Positions 1-7,800 of a stretch of 29,906 bases of DNA are shown here, one piece after another (positions within the stretch are counted from its first letter, which is position 1; every line of letters begins with the position of its first letter). A program made the translations under genes and the position numbers. The notes below the pieces were generated by a model, which made no database searches, was not told the origin of the DNA, and saw nothing but the letters and a program-made list of their open reading frames with translations. Source of the DNA: Alphaproteobacteria bacterium. GTDB lineage: Bacteria > Pseudomonadota > Alphaproteobacteria > ATCC43930 > CGMCC-115725. The stretch is taken from the NCBI GenBank assembly GCA_030039975.1, contig JASHUO010000152.1, positions 1-29,906 of the forward strand, in the 5' to 3' direction.

Positions 1-331
1 GGAAAGACTCGCCGCACCCGCACCGTCCCTTTTCATTGGGATTGCGGAAGGTGAAGCCCGACTGCAGCTTGTCCTCGACGAAATCCATCTCGGTACCGAT
101 GATGAACATGGTGGCCTTGGGGTCGATCAGGATGGTCACGCCGTTGGTCTCGACCACCTCGTCGAACTTTCCTTTTTCGTCGGCATATTCGAGCGTATAG
201 GTGAGCCCCGAACAGCCGCGCGAGCGCACGCCGACCCGGATCCCGACCGACGGCTTGCCCCGCCGTCCCAACAGCGCCCGGATGCGATCCGCCGCCGCCT
301 CCGTCACCGTCATCGCCTGCCTCAACGCCAT
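1..331 (-). CDS. iscA: IscA/SufA/ErpA-type iron-sulfur carrier protein (3' end cut by window edge)
   Basis: A-type iron-sulfur carrier that holds a nascent [Fe-S] cluster and passes it to apo-proteins in the cytoplasm. The visible 110 residues cover nearly the whole family length (about 107-120). The three cluster-binding cysteines are present: Cys40 in a RGCSGL context, and Cys104 and Cys106 in GRCGCGESF near the end. Only the last few residues and the stop lie beyond base 1. I chose the ATG at 331 because GAGGAG lies 8 bases upstream; an ATG six codons later (313) is also possible. It is the last visible gene of the cysE-iscR-nifS-iscS operon, 64 bases after iscS. IscA, SufA and ErpA cannot be separated from this sequence alone, so the symbol is a family-level guess. 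Confidence 0.9.
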   Translation of the reverse strand, partial: MALRQAMTVTEAAADRIRALLGRRGKPSVGIRVGVRSRGCSGLTYTLEYADEKGKFDEVVETNGVTILIDPKATMFIIGTEMDFVEDKLQSGFTFRNPNEKGRCGCGESF

Positions 332-395
332 CGCCACACTCCTCGCCCCACCCCTGGATACACCGCCGGCCCCATGCCGGGCAACCCGCCGTCCC

Positions 396-1616
396 TTATG
401 TGGGGGGCGCCGAAGCCGCTGTCATCCTGTCGCCCCGGGCCAGCCGCCGGGCCGCCGAGGCGAGCGTATCGATCGCGAAATCTACTTCTGTTTCAGTGGT
501 ATAGCGGCCCAGCCCGAGGCGCAGCGTGGCGCCGGCCAGCGCCTCCGGCAGGCCCAGCGCGCGCAAGACGTAAGAGGGCTCGATCTCGGTCGCGGTGCAG
601 GCAGAGCCGGTCGACAGCGCCAGGCTCGGACAGGCTTCCATCAGGGCGAGAGCCGGCACGCCGGGAAAGCTCAGATTGAGGTTGCCAGGCAGCCGCCGCT
701 CGGCGTCGCCGTTGAGCTGCAGCTCCGGCAGCCGCGCCTTGAGACCGCTCAAGAAGCGCCAGCGCAGCGCCAGCAGCCGCGCCGCCTCTGCCGCCATCTC
801 CTCGCGCGCCAGCCGCGCCGCGACGCCGAGGCCGACGCACAGCGGCGTCGGCAAGGTGCCCGAGCGCAAGGTCCGCTCCTGCCCGCCGCCGTCGAACAGC
901 GGCTCGAGGCGCGCGCGCGGACGGCGGCGCACATAGAGCGCACCCACGCCCTTGGGCCCGTAGATCTTGTGTCCCGAGATCGACAAGAGATCGATCTGCA
1001 TCGCCTCGACATCGACCGGCACCTTGCCAACCGCTTGCGCCGCGTCGCTGTGGAAGAGGACGCCGCGCGACCGGCACAGCGCGCCGATCTCGGCCAAGGG
1101 CTGCAGCACGCCGATCTCGTTGTTAGCCGCCATCACCGAGACGATTGCGGTGCGCTCATCGATCGCCGCGCAGAGATCGGCGAGATCGACGAAACCCTTG
1201 GCGTTGACCGGCAGCACGGTGACTTTGCAGCCTTCGCGCGCCATCGCCCGCGCGCTCTCGAGCACGCATTTATGCTCGGTCGCCACCGTCACGATGTGGT
1301 CGCGCCCCTGGGCGCGGTGAAAGCGCGCCGCGCCCTTGATCGCGAGATTGTTGGACTCGGTCGCGCCCGAGGTGAAGACGATCTCGCGCGGCTCGGCGCC
1401 GATGAGGCTCGCGACCTCGGCCCGCGCGGCTTCGACCGCCGCTTCGGCCTCGCGGCCATAGGCGTGCGTCGCCGAATGCGGATTGCCGAATTTCTCGGTG
1501 AACCAGGGCAGCATCTCCGCGAGCACGCGCTTGTCGACCGGCGTTGTCGACTGGTAGTCGAGATAGATCGGCGCGGCGTTCGGCCGGCGCTGCTGGCGGG
1601 CGACGGAGGCGGTCAT
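396..1616 (-). CDS. iscS: Cysteine desulfurase IscS
   Basis: PLP-dependent class V aminotransferase-fold enzyme that converts cysteine to alanine and delivers persulfide sulfur for Fe-S cluster assembly and other thiolation pathways. The product has 406 residues, close to the 404 of E. coli IscS. Visible landmarks are TTP near residue 24, GATESNN at 84-90, His115 in TEHK, the PLP lysine Lys217 in SGHKIYGPKG, and the active-site Cys340 in STGSACTATEIEPSYVLRAL, the long flexible loop typical of group I enzymes. The ATG at 1616 overlaps the stop of the upstream desulfurase by four bases (ATGA), which implies translational coupling. Longer upstream reading in this frame is only a shadow of the neighbour. 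No iscU lies between iscS and iscA. Confidence 0.95.
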   Translation of the reverse strand: MTASVARQQRRPNAAPIYLDYQSTTPVDKRVLAEMLPWFTEKFGNPHSATHAYGREAEAAVEAARAEVASLIGAEPREIVFTSGATESNNLAIKGAARFHRAQGRDHIVTVATEHKCVLESARAMAREGCKVTVLPVNAKGFVDLADLCAAIDERTAIVSVMAANNEIGVLQPLAEIGALCRSRGVLFHSDAAQAVGKVPVDVEAMQIDLLSISGHKIYGPKGVGALYVRRRPRARLEPLFDGGGQERTLRSGTLPTPLCVGLGVAARLAREEMAAEAARLLALRWRFLSGLKARLPELQLNGDAERRLPGNLNLSFPGVPALALMEACPSLALSTGSACTATEIEPSYVLRALGLPEALAGATLRLGLGRYTTETEVDFAIDTLASAARRLARGDRMTAASAPPT

Positions 1617-2725
1617 GCGGCGTTCGCCCGGCTGCGCGCGTGGAGCGCGCCCCAGGCCTCCACGAGCTGGTCGATCTCGGCCTCTTCCGTGCTCCAGCCG
1701 AGGCTGATGCGGACCGCACTCTCCGCCGCTTCGGCCGGCACGCCCATCGCTTCGAGCACGGCGCTCCGGCGCACCTTCCCCGACGAGCAAGCGGCGCCGG
1801 CGCTGACCATGACGCCGGCAAGATCGAGCGCCATCACCTGGGTCGAAGCAGGGACACCGGGCATGCCGATCGCCAGCGTGTTGGGAAGTCGCGCCACGTG
1901 CCGAGCATAGATCGGCGCCTCGGGGGCAATCTCGGCGAGCCGCCGCTCCGCCCAATCGCGCAGCCGCGCCACGCCGGCATAGTCCCCGAGCCGATCGACG
2001 GCGATGCGGCAGGCGAGCCCGAAGCCGACGATCCCCGGCAGATTCTCGGTGCCGGCGCGGCGGCCGCGCTCCTGGCCGCCCCCGGTCCGGAGCGCGGTGA
2101 GCGCGACGCCATCGGCGATCGCGAGCGCGCCGACGCCTTGCGGCCCGCCAAGCTTGTGCGCGGAAAGGCTCAGGAGATCGGCACCGAGCGCCCGCATCTC
2201 GACCGGAATCTTGCCCGCCGCCTGGACCGCGTCGCAATGGAGGAGCGCGCCATGGGCATGCGCGAGCTTCGCCGCTTCCGCCACCGGCTGAAGGGCGCCG
2301 GTCTCGTTATTGGCGAGCATCAGCGACACCAGCGTCGGCCGCCGCTCCGCGGCGAGCAACCGCTCGAGCGCGGCGAGATCGACGATACCCGCTTCTGTCG
2401 CCGGAATGAGCGTCGCCGCGCTCGCCGCCTGGCGCACGGAATCATGCTCGAGGGCCGAAACCAAGAGGCGCCGGCCGGCAACACCGTGCAAGGCGAGCTG
2501 ATTCGCCTCGGTGCCGCCGCTGGTGAAGACGATCTCTGCCGGCGCGGCACCGATCAGCGCCGCCACGTGCGCACGCGCCGCCTCGAGCGCCTGGCGCGCG
2601 GCGCGGCCGAAGCGATGCACCGAAGAGGGATTGCCGCAGCGCGCCAACGCCTCGGTCATCGCGGCGGCGACTTCCGCCCGCACCGGCGCCGTGGCGTTCC
2701 AATCGAGATAGGCGGTGCGCGGCAT
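1613..2725 (-). CDS. NifS-like cysteine desulfurase (aminotransferase class V)
   Basis: Second cysteine desulfurase of the operon, 370 residues. It starts at the ATG at 2725, where the family N-terminus (TAYLDWNATAP) begins, 13 bases after iscR. Landmarks are TSGGTEANQ at 68-76, His94 in ALEHDSV, the PLP lysine Lys191 in SLSAHKLGGPQG, the GTEN motif near 226, and a catalytic-position Cys313 in SAGAACSSGK. It is shorter than IscS and only loosely similar to it, so the pair are diverged paralogues and not a recent duplication. Similar NifS-like genes commonly sit between an Rrf2 regulator and iscS or suf genes in alphaproteobacteria. Whether it serves Fe-S assembly or another sulfur acceptor cannot be told from the sequence. 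Confidence 0.92.
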   Translation of the reverse strand: MPRTAYLDWNATAPVRAEVAAAMTEALARCGNPSSVHRFGRAARQALEAARAHVAALIGAAPAEIVFTSGGTEANQLALHGVAGRRLLVSALEHDSVRQAASAATLIPATEAGIVDLAALERLLAAERRPTLVSLMLANNETGALQPVAEAAKLAHAHGALLHCDAVQAAGKIPVEMRALGADLLSLSAHKLGGPQGVGALAIADGVALTALRTGGGQERGRRAGTENLPGIVGFGLACRIAVDRLGDYAGVARLRDWAERRLAEIAPEAPIYARHVARLPNTLAIGMPGVPASTQVMALDLAGVMVSAGAACSSGKVRRSAVLEAMGVPAEAAESAVRISLGWSTEEAEIDQLVEAWGALHARSRANAA

Positions 2726-2738
2726 CGGATGAGGGCGG

Positions 2739-3209
2739 TTACTGTGCCGCAATCGAGGTTGAGCGCTGCTCGCAATAGAGCGCGCCGCTGCGGCCGAGCA
2801 CGCGCTGCTCGACGACATCGGCCAGCGACACCGAGCTGAGATAGAGATGGATCTGATTGCCGAGCTCCTCCCAGAGGTCATGGGTGAGACATCGGCTCTT
2901 GCTGCCGCGGCAGCCGACCGGCGCGCCAGGCGAACAGCGCGTCGCGCGGATGGGCTCGTCGACCGCGAGGATGACGTCGGAGATGCGCGTTTCCTGCGCC
3001 GGATGACCCAAGAGGTAGCCGCCGCCGGGGCCGCGCACGCTCTTCACCAGACCGGCAATGCGGAGCCGGGCGAAAAGCTGCTCAAGATAGGATAGCGAGA
3101 TCTCCTGCCGCTCGGCGATCTCGGCGAGCGCGATGGGCTCGCCCGTGCTGTGCTTGGCGAGATCGACCATCGCCATCACGGCGTAGCGTCCCTTGGTGCT
3201 GAGCCGCAT
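2739..3209 (-). CDS. iscR: Rrf2-family Fe-S-sensing regulator IscR
   Basis: Transcription regulator that senses Fe-S status by ligating a [2Fe-2S] cluster and controls Fe-S assembly genes. The 156-residue product starts MRLSTKGRYAV, with the winged-helix segment ISLSYLEQLFARLR and the wing SVRGPGGGYLL, closely matching E. coli IscR. Three cysteines (92, 100, 107) and His110 in CLTHDLW correspond to the cluster ligands. Glu43, which in E. coli lets the protein discriminate between two DNA site types, is kept. The cysteine spacing is wider than in E. coli (x7 and x6 against x5 and x5). The start codon lies four bases after the cysE stop, so iscR is co-transcribed with cysE from the promoter near 4050, which probably allows autoregulation. 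Confidence 0.95.
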   Translation of the reverse strand: MRLSTKGRYAVMAMVDLAKHSTGEPIALAEIAERQEISLSYLEQLFARLRIAGLVKSVRGPGGGYLLGHPAQETRISDVILAVDEPIRATRCSPGAPVGCRGSKSRCLTHDLWEELGNQIHLYLSSVSLADVVEQRVLGRSGALYCEQRSTSIAAQ

Positions 3210-3213
3210 TGCC

Positions 3214-3954
3214 CTATTCCTCCTCGCCCCGCACCAGCGTCGGCCCGGTGCCCGTCTTCAGCAGCGGCTCCGGCTGCTCTTCGAGCTCGGCCTCGAGTTG
3301 CGTCACGCGCGCCCGGAGCGCCTGGACCTCGTCGAGCAGCCCGTTCAAGGCGCGGGCGACGGGGTCGGGGATGTCGTCGCCCGGCGTGCCATAGGGCACG
3401 AATTCTTGCGGCTGTGGCTCCTGCTTCACGTCGCGGTGCTCGCGCGCCAGCACCGTCGAGCGCGGCGCCACCACGCGCGCTCCCGCCGGCACCTCGCTGC
3501 GAACGATGGCGTTCGGGCCGATGCGCGCGCCCTTGCCCACGGTAAAGCCGCCGAGCACCTTGGCGCCGGCGCTGACGATGACACCGTCCTCGATGGTGGG
3601 GTGGCGCTTGCCGCGATGCAGCTTGGTCCCGCCGAGCGTTACGCCCTGATAGAGCGTCACGTCGTCGCCGATCTCCGCGGTTTCACCGATCACCACGCCC
3701 ATGCCGTGATCGATGAAGAGGCGCTTGCCGATCTTGGCGCCGGGATGAATCTCGATGCCGGTGAGGGTGCGGGCAACGGTCGAAATCCACCGCGCCAGCA
3801 CCAGCCAGCGCCGAACCCAGAGCCAATGCGCGAGCCGATAGAACAGCAGGGCATGGAAACCGGGATAGCACAGCACCACCTCAAGCGTGGAACGCGCCGC
3901 GGGGTCGTGCTCGAGGATGGTTGCGATCTCTTCGCGCAGGTTTTTGAAAACCAT
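3214..3954 (-). CDS. cysE: Serine O-acetyltransferase
   Basis: Acetylates serine with acetyl-CoA to O-acetylserine, the committed step of cysteine synthesis. The 246-residue product is the short (EpsC-like) form. A helical N-terminal part (1-65) is followed by a left-handed beta-helix of hexapeptide repeats (about 66-165). Catalytic candidates are Asp82-His83 in IDHGMGVVIGE and His118 in KRHPTI, matching E. coli Asp157-His158 and His193. After the helix comes a long tail with a YGTPGDDIPDPVARALNGLL segment and a heptad-like coiled coil (about 200-226), ending in VRGEEE. It is the first gene of the operon, so O-acetylserine supply is tied to Fe-S assembly. The tail lacks the terminal isoleucine that inserts into CysK in the classical cysteine synthase complex. 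Confidence 0.95.
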   Translation of the reverse strand: MVFKNLREEIATILEHDPAARSTLEVVLCYPGFHALLFYRLAHWLWVRRWLVLARWISTVARTLTGIEIHPGAKIGKRLFIDHGMGVVIGETAEIGDDVTLYQGVTLGGTKLHRGKRHPTIEDGVIVSAGAKVLGGFTVGKGARIGPNAIVRSEVPAGARVVAPRSTVLAREHRDVKQEPQPQEFVPYGTPGDDIPDPVARALNGLLDEVQALRARVTQLEAELEEQPEPLLKTGTGPTLVRGEEE

Positions 3955-4046
3955 GGGACCCGCTGTGCTATATAGGTTGGATCACCGCCGCCCTCGCGTC
4001 CCGCCGCCGAACCAGCACCCCTCGGACGGCTAGCCGCGATATCGGC

Positions 4047-4075
4047 GATATATGTTGACCTAGTGATTTAGTCAA
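4047..4075 (-). promoter_or_regulatory. Predicted sigma-70 promoter of the cysE-iscR operon
   Basis: Reading the minus strand, a -35 box TTGACT (4070-4075) is separated by exactly 17 bases from a -10 box TATATC (4047-4052). This predicts a start of transcription near 4040 and a leader of about 85 bases before cysE. The boxes are seen directly; promoter activity is inferred. The -35 box is embedded in an inverted repeat (4055-4075), as expected for an autoregulated iscR operon. Confidence 0.65.
4055..4075. promoter_or_regulatory. Inverted repeat, candidate IscR operator
   Basis: TTGAC at 4055-4059 and GTCAA at 4071-4075 form an inverted repeat; each arm is followed inward by TA-containing sequence (TTGACCTA and TTGACTA read inward). 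The arms resemble the YYGAC/GTCRR halves of the E. coli type 1 IscR site, but the arms here are four bases further apart. The repeat covers the -35 box of the cysE operon and also a weaker -35-like box facing the hydrolase gene. IscR binding is inferred from similarity and position. Confidence 0.5.
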
Positions 4076-4082
4076 GTTTAAC
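4055..4082 (+). promoter_or_regulatory. Weak candidate promoter for the alpha/beta hydrolase gene
   Basis: On the plus strand TTGACC (4055-4060) is followed after 16 bases by TTTAAC (4077-4082), a 4 of 6 match to the -10 consensus. It would give a leader of about 80 bases before the ATG at 4168. If real, it shares the inverted repeat with the opposing cysE promoter, placing both transcripts under one regulator. Confidence 0.3.
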
Positions 4083-4167
4083 CAGAGAATGCCGAGCGCT
4101 TCGACAGGGGAAGACCTAGTGCATCACTGGGATTTGGCGGCGGTGCCGCTGCCGGCAGGTTGCAGCC

Positions 4168-4830
4168 ATGCCTGACATCATCATCAACGGGCCCGAAGGC
4201 CGGCTGGAAGGCCGGTACCACCATTCCAAGGAGAACAACGCACCGATTGCTCTCCTTCTTCACCCGCATCCTCAGCATGGCGGGACGATGAACAACAAGG
4301 TGGTCTACACGCTCTATCACGCCTTCGTCCGGCGCGGCTTCTCGGCGCTGCGCTTCAACTTCCGCGGCGTCGGCCGCAGCCAAGGCACCTTCGACCGCGG
4401 CGAGGGCGAGCTCTCCGATGCCGCGGCCGCGCTCGACTGGCTGCAGACCTACAACCCCAACGCCTCGGCCTGCTGGATCGGCGGCTTCTCCTTCGGCGCC
4501 TGGATCGGCATGCAGCTGCTGATGCGCCGGCCGGAGATCGACGGCTTCATCTCGGTGGCGCCGCCGGCCAACCTGTTCGATTTCAGCTTCCTCGCCCCTT
4601 GTCCGGCCTCAGGCCTCATCATCGTCGGCGATCGCGACCAGCTCGTGCCGCAAGAGCCGGTACAGAAGCTCGTGCAAAAGTTGATGCATCAGCGCGACAT
4701 CCAGATCGAGCACCGCGTCATCGCCGGCGCCGACCACTTCTTTGCCGGCCAACTCGACGAGCTGAACGCCATCGTCGAAGAATACGTCGCCGGTGCGCAG
4801 CGGCCGCGCGCCGCGGCAGCCGAGCGATAA
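4168..4830 (+). CDS. Alpha/beta hydrolase, small conserved alphaproteobacterial type
   Basis: A 220-residue serine hydrolase-fold protein with no signal peptide. The probable catalytic triad is Ser108 in the nucleophile elbow GFSFG (106-110), Asp157 in GDRD, and His190 in GADH. An early HPHPQHGG segment (32-39) and FNFRGVGRS (63-71) supply the usual oxyanion and strand features of the dienelactone hydrolase-like group. The substrate is unknown. It is divergent from the cysE-iscR operon across 213 bases that contain the candidate IscR site, and similar hydrolase genes are often found beside Fe-S or Rrf2 gene clusters in alphaproteobacteria, so a link to sulfur or Fe-S metabolism is possible but unproven. 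The alanine- and arginine-rich last ten residues are probably disordered. Confidence 0.85.
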   Translation: MPDIIINGPEGRLEGRYHHSKENNAPIALLLHPHPQHGGTMNNKVVYTLYHAFVRRGFSALRFNFRGVGRSQGTFDRGEGELSDAAAALDWLQTYNPNASACWIGGFSFGAWIGMQLLMRRPEIDGFISVAPPANLFDFSFLAPCPASGLIIVGDRDQLVPQEPVQKLVQKLMHQRDIQIEHRVIAGADHFFAGQLDELNAIVEEYVAGAQRPRAAAAER

Positions 4831-4847
4831 CGCCGCGACCCCCGGAG

Positions 4848-7800
4848 CTACCAGGAAAACCTTATGCCGCCGCGGACCGCTTGGTCGGTCTCGCGCTCCG
4901 ACAGCGTCGCATCGTAACGCAGGTAAAGCGAGAGCGCGGCGCGCGGATTATAGCTCACCTCGGTGCCGAGCAGCGCCGCGTCGCGGCCGGGATTGACGCC
5001 CAAGGTGGTCACGCCGTCCTCGACCAGCTTAGGTGCCGCATCGAGCCATTCATGTCCCCAGCCGACGCTCAGCGCCGGCACCAGCTCTTCGCCGCCATCC
5101 CCGACCACGAAACCCCGCGACAGCCGGGTGCCCAGCGTGGTGCGCAGCGTGTCCATATCCGATGGCGCGATCTGCAGGTCGTTGAAATTGCCGCCGGCTT
5201 CGGTGAAGCCGACCTGGTGATCATGGTCGTAATCGAAACCGAACCGCGGCTCGAGCACGATGCGATAGGCAAGCCGCAACGGATGGCTGACGCCTGCGCC
5301 CAAGCCGACGGCGTAGCCATCGGCGGAGCCGTTGGAGGTCGAGCCGTCGGTCAGCGAATTGACGCGCATCGTGGTCGAGCGGTCGTAGGCCGCCGCCAGG
5401 TTGCCGTCGAACAGAAAGCCGCCCACCCGCCGGCCGGCGTAGAGGCCCGCCGCCCAGGCGTCCAAGCTGCCGTTTTGCGGCATGCCGGTGACCGAGATGC
5501 TGCTGCTGATATAGCCGAGGGCGACGCCGACACGGGTCTGGATGTCGACCGGCGCTTCGAGTCCCGCGGCGATGCCGCCGACGCTGCTGGAGAAGCCGGG
5601 CGCGTTGCTGTCGCCTTGCACGGTGCCGAACTCGCCCAGGCCTTGCGTCCACATGGTGAAAGGCCCGAGCGGCGCGGAGGCGTCGGCGGCCGGATCAGCC
5701 GCGGCGCTCTGCGGTCCGGGAAGCTGCGGCGTCGCTCCGGTAGCCCGGCCCGAGAGCACGCCCTGGATCGCCTGCATGCTCGTCACCGTTGCGGCGGTGG
5801 TTGCCGTCGTGGCATGCGAAGCCGCCTGAGCGATCGCCTGCGCTTGCTCGCTGGCCGGCAGGTTGCCGATGACATTGCCGAGCGTCGCCAGCGGGCTGCC
5901 GACAGGAGCGTTGTTGAAGGCGTTCGCCCAGGTCTGCTCGCCGGCATTTTGCGTCACATAGGCGAAGCTCGAGAGCGTGAGGTCGACCGCGTCGGGCTCG
6001 TAGACCGGCGTGAACACCAGCGAGGCGTTGGTGCTGGTCACCGTACCGAAGCTGCCGGAGACGCCGCCGCTGGCGGTTAGCACGGTGTAGCTCGTGCCGC
6101 GCGCATAGCTGCCGGCATCGAGCAGCAGCGAGAGAGTGCCCGCCAGGCTCGCCTTCCCGGGCGTGCCGCTGACCGCGAGCGTGCTGCTCGTGGTCGGATT
6201 GAGCTCGATCGCCAGCGTCGCCGAGGGCGCCTGCGTGTAGCTGCCATTGATCGACAGCGTGCCGATCGTCCCGCCCGGCGCCACCGTGCCGTTATTGGCG
6301 ACGGCACCGATGACGGTGCCATGGCCGATCAGCGTGCCGGCCGACCCGACCGCGACGGTGCTGGTGAGGCTCGCGCCGGGATTGTTGATGTCGCCAATGG
6401 CGAGCGTGCCGGCGCCGACCGTAGTGTTGCCGACCGAGCTCGTGCCGTTGAGCACAAGCATGCCCGTGCCCTGCTTCACCAGCGTCCCGGCACCGCCACT
6501 GTCGCTGATCGCGCCGCCGAAGGTCGAAACGTTGCCGCCGGCTTCGTTGACGGTGAGCGCGTAGCTGTTGAGCTGCACGAAGGTAGCATTGGCGGCCTCG
6601 CTGCTGAGGCCGTTGATCAGGTTGTTGGCGCCGAGCGCCAAGGTCGCGGTTTGCGCGACGCCGCCGGTGGTGATGGCGCCGCCGACGCGGCCGAGATCGA
6701 CGCCGCTGCTGTTGGCGATAGCGTTGGCGACGCCGAGCGTCAGCGTACCGGCCTCGACCGTGGTCGAGCCTGAATAGGTCTGCACGGCGCCGAGCGTCAG
6801 GTTGCTGTTGCTGGCGGTGATCGCATTGCTGCTGCTGTCGTCCTTGATCAGGCTGCCGGAGAGCATCGCGCCGCTGGCCAGCGCCGCGATGCTGTTGGGG
6901 TTGTTGGGGCCGCCGGAAGCCTGGCCGTCGCTGATCACGCCGGTAAAGGTACCGTTGGTGTTCTGGTCGAAGACCACGGTGCCGCCGGCGTTGATGATGT
7001 TGCCGCCGCTCGGCAGATTGGCCGTCGTCGTGTCCAAAACCGCGCCACTTTCGACGACCGTGCCGCCGGTATAGGTATTGGTGCCGGTGAGTTGCACGGT
7101 GCCGGCGAGAACGTGGAAGACGCCGTTGCCGGAGATGGGGTTATTGAACACCGACCCGGCATTACCGGAGTATTGCAGCTCGCTGTCGTTGTTGAGCACG
7201 ATGCCGTTGGTGCTGGTCGTGGAGAAGACGCCATTGCCGATGCGCAGCGCGCCGTCGTTGACGATGACGGTACTGCCGGTGACCAGGCTTACCGACGCGC
7301 CGGAAATGTCGAGCAATCCCGAGCCGACCTTGGTAATGATGCCGGCCACCGCCGTGCCCGCCGGCGTAATCGGATTACTCGTGTTGCTCGTCGTGCTTGC
7401 CTGGATAATCGAGGACGAAAGTACCTGGTCGGTCGCATCGCCAACCGTGAGCTGGGTGGTTGTGCTGCCGCCGCTGCTGCCGGTCGAGTCGATAAGGATA
7501 TAGCTGTTGTTGCCGTCGCTGTTGAGCTCGGCGATGGTTTGACTCTGGTTGAAGGCGAGGATCGCGGGAGAGGGCGACTTCTTGACGTTCGAGAGCCATA
7601 GGTTGGTGCCCGCGCCCGTCGTGGGAAAGTAGTTAGCGGTCGTGAGCGTTAGCTGACCGGAGTCGATGACAACCGGCCCGCTGGGCCCCGAGGGGCCGCT
7701 GAGCGTCAGCGTTCCCGAACCCGCGAGCGTCAAGCCGCCCGTGCCAGTGATCGTCGAACTGATCGTGCTGCTGCCCTTGGCGTCTATCACCGCCTCGCTC

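Noticed and set aside
201..1910. 569-codon plus-strand open frame opposite iscS
   Set aside because: Antisense shadow of two cysteine desulfurase genes with conserved catalytic residues.
7676..7700. GPSGPSGP stretch in the autotransporter, considered as a collagen-like repeat
   Set aside because: Only two or three triplets are present, too few for a collagen-like segment.
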